A stretch of DNA of 64,000 nt from JANYCG01 sp031386665 (GTDB taxonomy: Bacteria > Pseudomonadota > Gammaproteobacteria > Burkholderiales > Burkholderiaceae_C): contig JANNCN010000056.1 of assembly GCA_031386665.1 (NCBI GenBank), positions 1 to 64,000 of the forward strand, read 5' to 3'. The position numbers and the translations under genes are program-made. Below are positions 51,958 through 60,414 of this stretch, in pieces. How positions within the stretch are numbered: position 1 is the stretch's first letter; each line of letters begins with the position of its first letter. The notes below the pieces were generated by a model. The model ran no database searches and was not told the DNA's origin. It saw nothing but the letters and a program-made list of their open reading frames with translations.

Positions 51958-52545
51958 ATGAGCAAAATTGAACAGTCCGCGCTAGACCAGCTTTTTTTCA
52001 AGGCCCGCACGGCCAATGGATTCATCGACAAGTCAGTTCCGATGGGGTTGCTGCAAGAGGTCTACGAGATCGCCAAAATGGGTGCCACTTCAATGAACAC
52101 GCAACCCGCGCGTTACGTGTTTCTTAACTCTGCTGAGGCGCGGGCGCGGTTGATTCCGGCTTTGAGCCCAGGCAATGTTGAAAAAACCAAGGTCGCTCCG
52201 GTGACGGTCATAGTGGCCACTGACACCCGGTTTTACGAGCACATGCCCGTTGTTTGGCATGGCCCAGGTGCCAAAGAAATGTTTGAGGGCAACGCAGCCT
52301 TGGCCCAGAGTACTGCAACACGAAACGGCACGTTGGGCGGGGCCTATTTCATGATGGCGGCGCGGGCAGTGGGGCTGGACTGCGGCCCCATGAGCGGGGT
52401 TGATTTGGCCAAAGTCAACGCAGAATTTTTTGTCGATGGTCGCTTGCAGGCTAATTTTCTGATCAACTTGGGCTACGGCGATGACACCAAGTTGTTTAAC
52501 CGCAACCCGCGGCTGACCTTTGAGCAGGCCTGCACGGTTTTGTGA
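51958..52545 (+). CDS. Nitroreductase family protein, RutE-like
   Basis: A 195-residue flavin enzyme of the malonic semialdehyde reductase (RutE) subgroup: ALDQLFFKARTANGFIDKSVP, MGATSMNTQPARYVFL and GGAYFMMAARAVGLDCGPMSGVD. In uracil catabolism this enzyme reduces malonic semialdehyde, but no other rut genes are seen here. In this island it might reduce a ring-cleavage product. The ATG start follows the Dabb gene by 27 bases. Confidence 0.88.
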   Translation: MSKIEQSALDQLFFKARTANGFIDKSVPMGLLQEVYEIAKMGATSMNTQPARYVFLNSAEARARLIPALSPGNVEKTKVAPVTVIVATDTRFYEHMPVVWHGPGAKEMFEGNAALAQSTATRNGTLGGAYFMMAARAVGLDCGPMSGVDLAKVNAEFFVDGRLQANFLINLGYGDDTKLFNRNPRLTFEQACTVL

Positions 52546-52594
52546 TTGCAACTTGCAAGACAACCCACAGCCCCTGCCTCCATCGGAACACCGC

Positions 52595-53491
52595 ATGAAA
52601 CAAGTAGACGCAGAAGACCTTACCCAAGCGGTGATTGCCCGGCTTTCCGACTGCAAGGATCCTCGGTTCAAACAGGTCATGACCTCATTGATCGAGCACA
52701 TTCACGCCTTCGCCCAAGACGTTCAGCTCAGGCCCGATGAATGGATGACCGCGATCCAGTTTTTGACGGCGACTGGTCAAAAGTGTGATGACAAGCGCCA
52801 GGAGTTCATTTTGTTGTCCGACACCTTGGGGCTGTCCATGAGGGTGGTTGCCATAGACCAGGCGAGGGGCGCTTCGGCGACCCAAGGTCAGTTGGCTTCA
52901 ACTTTCCCAACTGAGGCCACAGTACAAGGTCCTTTCTTTTGCGAGGGCGCGCCAGAATTGCCGCTCGGGGCCGATTTGGCCGCTGGATTGGCTGGCGAGC
53001 CCACCTATTTTTACGGCAAAGTAACCGACACTGCCGGGCGACCTGTCGGACACTGCGCGATGGATGTATGGTCCAGCGACGACGATGGCTTTTACGACCT
53101 GCAAAAAGGTGCCGATGCGCCCATGCAACTGCGTGCCCGTTTTCGCACAGACGCGCAAGGGAATTACCACTACTGGGCAATCAAACCTTGCCTTTACCCG
53201 GTTCCGGTGGACGGCCCGGTTGGGGCTATGCTCACCCGCATGGGACGCCATCCGTTTCGTCCTGGCCACATGCACACCATGCTGACAGCGCCAGGTCATG
53301 AAAAACTGACCACCCAGATTTTTGTGTCTGACAGCAAGTACCTTGATTCAGACGCGGTGTTTGGCGTGCGCAACAGTTTGGTCGTGGACTTTGTCAGCAG
53401 GCTTCCTGGCGTCGCACCAGATGGTCGCGTGATGGATCAGCCCTATTGCACTGCGAAATTCGATTTCAAGCTAGCCCTGACCTCTACTTGA
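52595..53491 (+). CDS. Intradiol ring-cleavage dioxygenase, hydroxyquinol 1,2-dioxygenase-like
   Basis: A 298-residue non-heme Fe(III) dioxygenase. The N-terminal helical dimer domain (residues 1-100) precedes the catalytic beta domain. Iron ligands fit Tyr167 (DDGFYDLQ), Tyr201 (YPVPVDGPVG), His225 and His227 (RPGHMHTML), the spacing of hydroxyquinol and catechol 1,2-dioxygenases. YPVPVDGPVG plus GRHPFRPGHMH is closest to hydroxyquinol enzymes by memory of the family. It would give maleylacetate or a muconate. It ends the operon that begins at 49969. Confidence 0.9.
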   Translation: MKQVDAEDLTQAVIARLSDCKDPRFKQVMTSLIEHIHAFAQDVQLRPDEWMTAIQFLTATGQKCDDKRQEFILLSDTLGLSMRVVAIDQARGASATQGQLASTFPTEATVQGPFFCEGAPELPLGADLAAGLAGEPTYFYGKVTDTAGRPVGHCAMDVWSSDDDGFYDLQKGADAPMQLRARFRTDAQGNYHYWAIKPCLYPVPVDGPVGAMLTRMGRHPFRPGHMHTMLTAPGHEKLTTQIFVSDSKYLDSDAVFGVRNSLVVDFVSRLPGVAPDGRVMDQPYCTAKFDFKLALTST

Positions 53492-53592
53492 CGCATCGTT
53501 CTAAACGCCAGTGCGTGTCGGGTGACTTTCGCGCTGATTGAGATAACTGAGTTGATAGTGTTGAGTGAGTTTTATATAACAGGAGACAAACC

Positions 53593-54804
53593 ATGAAGTT
53601 GCTGAAAAACATGCTGTCCATTGTGGCGGCTGCTCTGAGTTTTGCCAGTATGCTGCCGCTCGCCGCCCATGCCCAAGCCGCAAGCAACGCACCGATTCGC
53701 ATTGGCAGTACGTTAGCGTTGACGGGGCCGTTGTCCGCCACGGCCATGACCCATAAATTAGTGGGTGAAATTTACGTAGAGCTACTCAACGCCCGCGGAG
53801 GTTTGTTAGGCCGCAAAGTGGAGTGGATCGTCAAGGACGATCAGTCCAAGCCCGACCTGGCACGCACCATGTACGAACAACTGGTCACCTCGGACAAGGT
53901 GGATTTGCTGATGGGGCCGTATGCGACCGGGGCCATTTTGTCAGCCATGGGCGTGGCACAGCGCTACAACAAAGTGCTGGTGCACCACACTTTTGGCATA
54001 CCGTCGCTGTCCAAGTACGACATGGCATTTCCAGCCTGGTCTCTCGGGTCAGACCCCGGCAACACCGTGCCAAATTCGGTGTTCGATGCGCTGGCCGCAT
54101 CGCCCAAAAAGCCAAAAACTATTGCAATTGTCACCAGTAAGTTTCCGTCGATTTTGTTCATGTCTCAGGGTGCTCGTGAGGTTGCCAAAAAGCGTGGCTT
54201 GCAGGAGGTGCTGTTTTTGGAGTGGGAGTTTGGCAACCGGGATTTCGGCCCGATTGCTGCCCGCGTGAAAGACGCCAAACCCGACTTGGTCTGGATTGGC
54301 GACATTGCGCTTGAAGGCAATATGTTGCTGGACGCCATGAAGAAAATTGACTACACGCCGCCGCTGCACTTTCACACCTACCCAGCACCTGGGCCTATGA
54401 CCAAATCTTCAGACGGCAAAAATGCCCTGTCGCTGACTATTTTCGAAGAACATGCCCCATTCACCGACAACGCTTTGGGCGCTGCCTTCGTGAAAATTTT
54501 CAATGAACGTGCGGCGCTCGCCCGCTTGCCGGACACATCGGTTGAAGTGCAGGCGGCAGCGTCGTTTTCAGCCTGGCAAATTCTTGAAGCAGGTGTGGTG
54601 GGGTCCAAAAGTCTCGACGACAAGCAAATTGCGCAGTTCCTCAAAGCCAACCGAATTGACACCATTCACGGCAAATTGCGGTTCAATGGCCCAGGCAACT
54701 ATGGCGACGATTTGATGAAAATCAAGCAAGTACAAAATGGCAAATGGGTGGTGGTATGGCCCACTTCGTATGCGGCACCGGGTGTCAAACTTCAGGTGCA
54801 GTGA
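53593..54804 (+). CDS. Branched-chain amino acid-type ABC transporter, substrate-binding protein
   Basis: A 403-residue periplasmic binding protein of the LivK/UrtA type: signal peptide ending AAHAQA, then IRIGSTLALTGPLSATAMTHKLVGEIYVELLNARGGLLGRKVEWIVKDDQSKPDLA. The ATG has AGGAG upstream. It heads a full importer (permease, fused permease-ATPase, ATPase). In catabolic islands such importers often take up aromatic acids, not amino acids. Confidence 0.93.
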   Translation: MKLLKNMLSIVAAALSFASMLPLAAHAQAASNAPIRIGSTLALTGPLSATAMTHKLVGEIYVELLNARGGLLGRKVEWIVKDDQSKPDLARTMYEQLVTSDKVDLLMGPYATGAILSAMGVAQRYNKVLVHHTFGIPSLSKYDMAFPAWSLGSDPGNTVPNSVFDALAASPKKPKTIAIVTSKFPSILFMSQGAREVAKKRGLQEVLFLEWEFGNRDFGPIAARVKDAKPDLVWIGDIALEGNMLLDAMKKIDYTPPLHFHTYPAPGPMTKSSDGKNALSLTIFEEHAPFTDNALGAAFVKIFNERAALARLPDTSVEVQAAASFSAWQILEAGVVGSKSLDDKQIAQFLKANRIDTIHGKLRFNGPGNYGDDLMKIKQVQNGKWVVVWPTSYAAPGVKLQVQ

Positions 54805-54819
54805 GCTCATCCATAGCCT

Positions 54820-55683
54820 ATGAGTTTTCCAAGCTTCAATTTGCTGGCGCAGTCCATTCTGTCCGGCATCTTCATTGGCAGTTTGTATGGATTAGTGGGG
54901 TTGGGGCTGGGGTTGACCTGGGGTCTGCTCAGGCAAATCAACCTGGCCCACTTTGGCTTTGTGTTTCTGAGTGCCTACATCAGCTACCACATGGCCACAG
55001 CCTGGGGATTTGACCCCCTGGTGACTCTGCTGCTGATTCCTCCCTTGTTTTTTGTCCTTGGCGTAGCCATGCAATGGGTGCTGGCACGCTTTGAAATCTC
55101 GCCTTTCAATTCTTTGCTGGTCACGTTTGGCCTGACGGTGATGATTGAAAGCCTAGTTCAAGCCGTCTGGACGGCTGATTTTCGACGGCTTGAAACCGCT
55201 TACAACAGCCAAAAATTTGTTGTGGCGGGCCTTTATGTGCCAGTGCCTGAGCTCATCACCCTGGTTTTGTCCGTGCTGATCGCACTGCTAGTTTGGGCTG
55301 GAATGCGTTACACCGACTTGGGCAAAGCCTTGCGGGCGATGGCTGAAGACGGGGCTATTGCTGCCGCTTTTGGTGTCAACCAAAAGGGGCTTTCGCTGGT
55401 TTTGGCGGGCGTTTGTGCGGCCTTGGCTGCGGTTGCTGGCATCTGCTTGGCGCTAACCTTCACTTTGTCGCCTTCGCAAATATTTGCCTGGGTTGGCGTG
55501 GTGTTTGCTGCCGTCATGTTGGGTGGCTTGGGCAGTGCCTTGGGGCCGTTGATTGCGGGCATCATCATCGGCGTGAGTGAAGCGGTCACCATGGCGGTGG
55601 CGGCACCATCATGGGCGCCAATTGTGTCGTTTTCGCTGTTGATCGTCATGCTGCTCTTCAGACCTGGCAAGGGCGGGAGCTAG
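54820..55683 (+). CDS. Branched-chain amino acid-type ABC transporter permease (LivH-like)
   Basis: A 287-residue inner-membrane permease with about eight helices. It has the LivH opening LAQSILSGIFIGSLYGLVGLGLGLTWGLLRQINLAHFGFVFLSAY and the ATPase-contact segment AEDGAIAAAFGVNQKGLSL. It follows the binding-protein gene and ends two bases before the fused LivM-LivG gene. Confidence 0.93.
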   Translation: MSFPSFNLLAQSILSGIFIGSLYGLVGLGLGLTWGLLRQINLAHFGFVFLSAYISYHMATAWGFDPLVTLLLIPPLFFVLGVAMQWVLARFEISPFNSLLVTFGLTVMIESLVQAVWTADFRRLETAYNSQKFVVAGLYVPVPELITLVLSVLIALLVWAGMRYTDLGKALRAMAEDGAIAAAFGVNQKGLSLVLAGVCAALAAVAGICLALTFTLSPSQIFAWVGVVFAAVMLGGLGSALGPLIAGIIIGVSEAVTMAVAAPSWAPIVSFSLLIVMLLFRPGKGGS

Positions 55684-55685
55684 CC

Positions 55686-57479
55686 ATGCAGTCGAATCTT
55701 GAGGGTAGCCGTTCCCTGAACAAGACGGTGCCGGGCATCCTTTTGTCTGGTGTCGCACTGGCCAGCGTGCCTTGGCTGGGTTTGCCCGCCTTTTACGAGT
55801 CCTTTTTGTACCTGATTTGCCACTGGATGATTCTGGCGCTTTCATGGAACATTCTGTCTGGGTATTCGGGGTATTTTTCGTTCGGCCACGGCGCGTTTTT
55901 TGGCATCGGCATGTACACGTCAGCCGGATTGGCGGCCAATCTGAACTGGCCGTTTTTGTGGACGCTGCCTGCCGCTGCCGCCTTGGCGTCGCTGCTGGGG
56001 GTGGCCTTGGGGGCGGTGGTTTTCCGGGTCAAAGCCGTTCGTGGCGAGTTGTTTGCTTTGTTGACGTTGGCAATTACTTTTGTGGTCGGCACGATTGTGC
56101 TGAACACCCGAATAGACGGGGGCCCGGGGGTGTCGTTGGCAGCCGTTGCGGTTCCGGCCCTGGGGCCAACAGCCCCGTCGTCGATCTACCTGATGGCAGT
56201 CGCCGGGGCGGTTTTGTCGCTTTGGGTGGCGTGGCGAATTCACACGTCCAAACTTGGCATTGGGCTCTTTGCCATCCATGACGACGAAGACGTGGCGGAG
56301 GTCATGGGCGTGCCCACCCAGCGCTACAAATTGGTGGCATTTGCCATTTCTTGCGCGCTGGCGGGCTTGGCGGGTGGCATTCACGCTTTGTTTGTCAACT
56401 ACGTCACCGCGGGCGAGACTTTCACCATCACCGTGCCGCTGACCGTGGTGCTGATGAGTGTTTTGGGTGGCACGCGGCATTGGGCCGGGCCGGCCGTGGG
56501 TGCCGTGGCAATCACTTGCTTGCAATACGCTTTCACGGCGGGAGACAGTGCCGTGGCAGGCAAAGCGGTGTTTGGTGCCGTGTTGGTGGCGGTGATTTTG
56601 TTCATGCCCAATGGCATCTTGGGTTACTTCATGCGAAAGCCCAAACCAGCGGGCGCTGAGCATGGCAAACACAGCGTCTTGGAGGCTGACGCGACGGTGG
56701 CTGCCGACCAAATGGCTGAAAGCCGCCGCGCCCCACCTTCCACCCAAGTGCTGCTCGAAGTGCGCAATCTGTCCAAATCCTTCAAAGGTGTTCGCGCTTT
56801 GGACGGCGTGAACCTGCAGGTGTTTGAGGGCGAGATCTTGGGTCTGCTTGGCCCCAACGGGTCAGGCAAATCAACCTTTATCAACGTTGTGAGTGGTCAC
56901 TTTCAGGCCTCCGGTGGGCAAATTTTTCTGGCTGGGCAAGACATGTCGCATTTGCCTGCGCACCGCATCGCCAATGCGGGTGTGGCACGTACCTACCAAA
57001 TTCCCCGGCCTTTCGCCCACATGAACGTGCTGCAAAACGTGGCCATGGTGGCCATGTTTGGTGCCGCGGCGCTGAACCATTCGCAAGCCACGCAAGAAGC
57101 CTGGAAGTGGCTTGAATTCACCGGGTTGGCCGACAAAGCCCAGTCTTTGCCAGATGACCTGAACCTGCACCAGCGCAAGTTTCTGGAATTGGCCAGGGCG
57201 CTGGCCTCGCGTCCCAGGCTGGTTTTGCTGGATGAGGTGCTGTCAGGCATGACACCTGCCGAAATCAATGAAGCCGTTACATTGATTCGCAAAATCAGGG
57301 ACCGTGGCGCGACCATTGTTTTTGTCGAGCATGTGATGCATGCCGTGATGGCGCTGACGGATCGCATAGCCGTGCTTAATTACGGCAAACTCATCGCCCA
57401 GGGAGACCCCAAAGAGGTGATGAAAACCCCTGAGGTGATGACGGCCTATCTGGGTTCTGTGGGAGCGCCGCATGCTTGA
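55686..57479 (+). CDS. Fused LivM-like permease and LivG-like ATPase
   Basis: A single 597-residue protein. Residues 1-320 form a LivM-like permease (LSWNILSGYSGYFSFGHGAFFGIGMY; EVMGVPTQRYKLVAFAIS). A linker of about 40 residues follows, then a LivG-like ATPase with Walker A GPNGSGKST, the LHQRKFLELARAL signature and LVLLDEVLSGM. Permease-ATPase fusion of this kind is known in some LivM-LivG proteins but is less common than separate genes. The frame is continuous, with no sign of a sequencing error. Confidence 0.92.
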   Translation: MQSNLEGSRSLNKTVPGILLSGVALASVPWLGLPAFYESFLYLICHWMILALSWNILSGYSGYFSFGHGAFFGIGMYTSAGLAANLNWPFLWTLPAAAALASLLGVALGAVVFRVKAVRGELFALLTLAITFVVGTIVLNTRIDGGPGVSLAAVAVPALGPTAPSSIYLMAVAGAVLSLWVAWRIHTSKLGIGLFAIHDDEDVAEVMGVPTQRYKLVAFAISCALAGLAGGIHALFVNYVTAGETFTITVPLTVVLMSVLGGTRHWAGPAVGAVAITCLQYAFTAGDSAVAGKAVFGAVLVAVILFMPNGILGYFMRKPKPAGAEHGKHSVLEADATVAADQMAESRRAPPSTQVLLEVRNLSKSFKGVRALDGVNLQVFEGEILGLLGPNGSGKSTFINVVSGHFQASGGQIFLAGQDMSHLPAHRIANAGVARTYQIPRPFAHMNVLQNVAMVAMFGAAALNHSQATQEAWKWLEFTGLADKAQSLPDDLNLHQRKFLELARALASRPRLVLLDEVLSGMTPAEINEAVTLIRKIRDRGATIVFVEHVMHAVMALTDRIAVLNYGKLIAQGDPKEVMKTPEVMTAYLGSVGAPHA

Positions 57480-58185
57480 AGTCAACGATGTGAAGGTCAA
57501 TTACGGCGCTGCGCCTGCGTTGTGGGGCGTGAGCCTGCAAGTTCAGTCGGGCGAACTGGTCTGCGTGGTCGGCCCCAACGGTGCAGGCAAAACCACCTTG
57601 ATCAATGCCATTGCGGGCTTGCACCAGGCAGCCGCCGGGGCCATTCGCTTCAATGGCGCAGACATCACGCAACTTGCCAGCCACAAGTTTTGCGACCAGG
57701 GCATCGCCATCGTGCCCGAGGGACGCAGGCTGTTCACGTTCATGACCGTGCTTGAAAATCTGGAACTGGGCAGCTACATTGCATCCGCCAAAGTACGGCG
57801 TCAGCAGTCCTTGGCTGAAGTGCTGGCCTTGTTTCCGGCGCTTGAAAAAAAACTACCCGATCTGGCGGGTTCTTTGTCTGGCGGACAGCAGCAAATGGTG
57901 GCGATTGGCCGGGCTTTGATGGCGCAGCCCAAATTATTGCTGCTGGATGAGCCTTCGCTGGGCTTGGCTCCGGTCATTGTGTTGGAGATGTTCAAGGCGA
58001 TCCGCGCTATCAATGCACAAGGCACGTCGGTGCTGCTGGTAGAGCAAAACGTCGCCATGGCCATGCAATTGGCGGAGCGTGCCTACGTGATGGAAGAGGG
58101 CCGCATCGTCGCGCAGGGGCAAGCCAGCGAGTTGCTGTCCCGTCCGGAAATTCAGCGGGCTTACCTGGGACTGGATGTTGATTAG
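57472..58185 (+). CDS. Branched-chain amino acid-type ABC transporter ATPase (LivF-like)
   Basis: A 237-residue ATPase with Walker A GPNGAGKTT, signature LSGGQQQMVAIGRALM and Walker B LLLLDEPSLGLAP, plus the LivF-like VPEGRRLFTFMTVLENLELG. It overlaps the fused gene by eight bases and completes the importer. Confidence 0.94.
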   Translation: MLEVNDVKVNYGAAPALWGVSLQVQSGELVCVVGPNGAGKTTLINAIAGLHQAAAGAIRFNGADITQLASHKFCDQGIAIVPEGRRLFTFMTVLENLELGSYIASAKVRRQQSLAEVLALFPALEKKLPDLAGSLSGGQQQMVAIGRALMAQPKLLLLDEPSLGLAPVIVLEMFKAIRAINAQGTSVLLVEQNVAMAMQLAERAYVMEEGRIVAQGQASELLSRPEIQRAYLGLDVD

Positions 58186-58254
58186 GGTTGGTGCCCTTTC
58201 CACGGCCCTTTCGATTGCCCCGCACAGGGTTTGACCAGACTCTTCGACCCCACC

Positions 58255-59040
58255 ATGCCTTTTGAGATCATCGCCGACCCGTTTTTCTACCTGGTCGCCA
58301 TTCCCTCGGTCATTTTGATCGGCATCAGCAAAAGCGGTTTTGGCACAGGCATTGGTTCTTTGGCAGTTCCCATGATCGCTTTGTCGGTCACGGTGCCGCA
58401 AGCAGCGGCATTGCTCATGCCAGTCTTGCTTTTGGCCGATTTGCTGGGCATGGCCGCGTTTCGCAAAGACTTTGACCGCCGCTTGCTGCAGTTTCTGGTG
58501 CCGTTTGCGCTGTTGGGCACGGTCATTGGCACCCTGTTGTTCAAGGTGCTCGACAGCCATTTGGTGGCAGCCATTGTGGGCCTGTTCACCCTGCTATTTC
58601 TGGCGCAGCGTTTGATTTTTCCACCGCAAGCCAACAGCGTGCCACCGCCCAAGTGGTTGGGCGCCGTGTTGGCAACCACCTCGGGTTTCACCAGTTTCAT
58701 CGCCCATGCGGGTGGCCCACCCGTGTCAGCCTATGTCATTCCAATGCGCCTGAAGCCCGTGGTTTACACCGCCACCATGGCGTTTTTGTTCTTTGTGGTC
58801 AACCTGAGCAAATGGGTGCCTTACGCCTGGCTGGGCCTTTTTGAACTGCGCAACCTGGCTACTTCGGCGGTGTTGTTGCCCTTCGTTCCCGTGGGTGTGT
58901 GGGTGGGGGTTCGGATTGCCCGGCGCATCAGCGAAAAACTGTTTTACCGCCTGGTCTATGGCGGTATGTTTTTGACCGGCTGCAAGCTGGTTTGGGACGG
59001 ATTCGGGCCTGCGTTGAAGGGGTTTTTATTTGCTATATAA
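58255..59040 (+). CDS. TauE/SafE family permease
   Basis: A membrane protein of 261 residues (269 from an upstream TTG) with about eight helices. Family markers are ISKSGFGTGIGSLAVPMIAL and the second-half FIAHAGGPPVSAYVIPMRL. TauE/SafE proteins move sulfonates, sulfite or organic anions. It lies 69 bases after livF. Its TAA stop codon lies within repeat copy E, so the last residues (GFLFAI) come partly from the repeat. Confidence 0.9.
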   Translation: MPFEIIADPFFYLVAIPSVILIGISKSGFGTGIGSLAVPMIALSVTVPQAAALLMPVLLLADLLGMAAFRKDFDRRLLQFLVPFALLGTVIGTLLFKVLDSHLVAAIVGLFTLLFLAQRLIFPPQANSVPPPKWLGAVLATTSGFTSFIAHAGGPPVSAYVIPMRLKPVVYTATMAFLFFVVNLSKWVPYAWLGLFELRNLATSAVLLPFVPVGVWVGVRIARRISEKLFYRLVYGGMFLTGCKLVWDGFGPALKGFLFAI

Positions 59041-59152
59041 ATAATAGCAAACTATCTATGTTATTCGAGAGCTAGAGGCCTATTTTATTGATATTTTGAG
59101 GTTTTTGACCTATTTTTTCAAAAAAAGAACCTGCAGGTTCTTTTATAGCAAA
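59029..59152 (-). repeat. Dispersed AT-rich repeat, copy E, with terminal inverted repeats
   Basis: Begins TTTGCTAT (59029-59036) and ends ATAGCAAA (59145-59152), an 8-bp terminal inverted repeat. Inside are the hairpin partner ATAGCAAAC, the core TTCGAGAGCTAGAGGCCTAT, an AT-rich spacer and a palindrome with AAAAGAACCTG arms (59123-59144). It supplies the stop codons of both convergent neighbours, TauE (59038-59040) and GT2 (59143-59145). Confidence 0.88.
59123..59144. terminator. Bidirectional rho-independent terminator in repeat E
   Basis: A perfect inverted repeat with 11-bp arms (AAAAGAACCTG and CAGGTTCTTTT) preceded by further A residues and followed by T residues. It is well placed to stop transcription of the convergent TauE and GT2 genes from either side. 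Confidence 0.85.
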
Positions 59153-60099
59153 ATTCGCTTCACCGTCTCGCCAAACCGCTTGCTCGAGTGGTGGGCGGCA
59201 ACCAGACTGAAGCGCAGCCAAACTCCCGCACCCACCAGCAGCATCAGCAAGCCTGGGTAATCTTCTTTGAAGAACTTGCGATAAAACCGCATCATGCCCT
59301 TGTGTTTATGCCATTCGACAAACACCGGCCGGTTTCTGCCGCAAACACCCAAAACGTGGGTGACCACGGCGGCGGGTACAAACATGATTTTCCAGCCTTG
59401 CTTGCGAAACCGCATGCACCAATCCAAGTCTTCGCAGTGCAAAAAGTAACCTTCGTCCCATTCGTCCACGTCAGCCAAGGCAGTTCGCTTGACCATCATG
59501 CAGGCACCCGAAATGGCTTCAACTTCAACCGGATGGTCGGGCAGGGGCTGTCGGTTCAGGTTGAAATCAAAAAACAGCTTGGGCCACCAGCGCGCCAGGT
59601 TCACCAGGCCAAAGGCTCTCACGAACGAGCGCCAAGGCGTGGGTACTGCACGGCGAGCGCCCACTTGCTCGCTGCCATCCAGGTTGGTGAGCAAACCGCC
59701 CACCATGCCAATGCGCGGCTCAGCGTTCAAGGCATTCACCAATTCGCCCAAGGCAGACGGCTCAAACGAACAATCAGGGTTTAAAAACAAGAGGTTAGGG
59801 GCGGTGCTCACCCGCAAACCAATGTTACAGGCGCTTGCAAATCCGAGGTTGGAGGCATTTCGAATGATTTGAAGCCGGGGCTGCCCGCTGCTGCCATTCT
59901 TGCCACCATTCGCGCTACTGTTTGCGTTATCGTTTGCATGGATCAAGTCGTCCAGGCGGCTCAGACTGTCGTCATGGGAGGCGTTGTCAACCACCACAAT
60001 CTCGACATCCAAGGGGCAATTCAAGATCGATGTTACACATCCGCGCAGCAAAGCGCCGGCGTTGTAGTTAACAATGACAACAGAGACGAGTGCGCTCAC
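59143..60099 (-). CDS. GT2 family glycosyltransferase
   Basis: A 318-residue family 2 transferase, rhamnosyltransferase-like. It begins VSVVIVNYNAGALLRGCVTSIL, has VVDNASHDDS, then NLGFASACNIGL and the FLNPDCSFEP metal-site block, and later DEGYFLHCEDLDWCMRFRKQGW. A C-terminal hydrophobic segment may anchor it. The start is GTG at 60099. It probably builds an O-antigen or exopolysaccharide. Its stop codon lies within repeat copy E. Confidence 0.88.
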   Translation of the reverse strand: MSALVSVVIVNYNAGALLRGCVTSILNCPLDVEIVVVDNASHDDSLSRLDDLIHANDNANSSANGGKNGSSGQPRLQIIRNASNLGFASACNIGLRVSTAPNLLFLNPDCSFEPSALGELVNALNAEPRIGMVGGLLTNLDGSEQVGARRAVPTPWRSFVRAFGLVNLARWWPKLFFDFNLNRQPLPDHPVEVEAISGACMMVKRTALADVDEWDEGYFLHCEDLDWCMRFRKQGWKIMFVPAAVVTHVLGVCGRNRPVFVEWHKHKGMMRFYRKFFKEDYPGLLMLLVGAGVWLRFSLVAAHHSSKRFGETVKRILL

Positions 60100-60152
60100 A
60101 ACAAGGCTTGTCCTGGCTCAAAACGGTTGTTTTCAGCGTCGGTTATTAAAAG

Positions 60153-60414
60153 CATGTCAAAAAATACCAAGGTATCGATTTTTGGGGTCAAACATGCAGC
60201 CCATGCTGTCATTATCTTACTGGGCATCCACTTTGCACCCACCGTGGTTGGGTTAGTTTTGCCGCCATTGGGTAGCATTGTCAGCCCATTCTGGCAAGCT
60301 ATTTTACAGTTTGCCCTTACCATACCCGGTAATTTGAGCCTAACCGACCTAAACAAATGTGTTTCTATCCATGACAGCCTTTGCTTCGACCGTCGCAGTT
60401 CACCCTCGCATTGA
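60153..60414 (+). CDS. Possible small membrane protein, weakly Pmp3/YqaE-like
   Basis: An open frame from the ATG at 60163 would code about 83 residues; an extended reading of the same frame covers the gap. The stretch LPPLGSIVSPFWQAILQFALTIPG is hydrophobic and recalls the LPPLG and final helix of Pmp3/YqaE stress proteins, and the 3' end overlaps the gspE start by 44 bases. Its polar tail is shared with gspE in another frame, which speaks against it. Nothing else is seen in the 60100-60370 gap. Confidence 0.25.

Noticed and set aside
51958..52545. Part of a uracil (Rut) pathway
   Set aside because: The RutE-like nitroreductase stands without rutA, B, C, D or F, so pyrimidine ring cleavage is not supported here.
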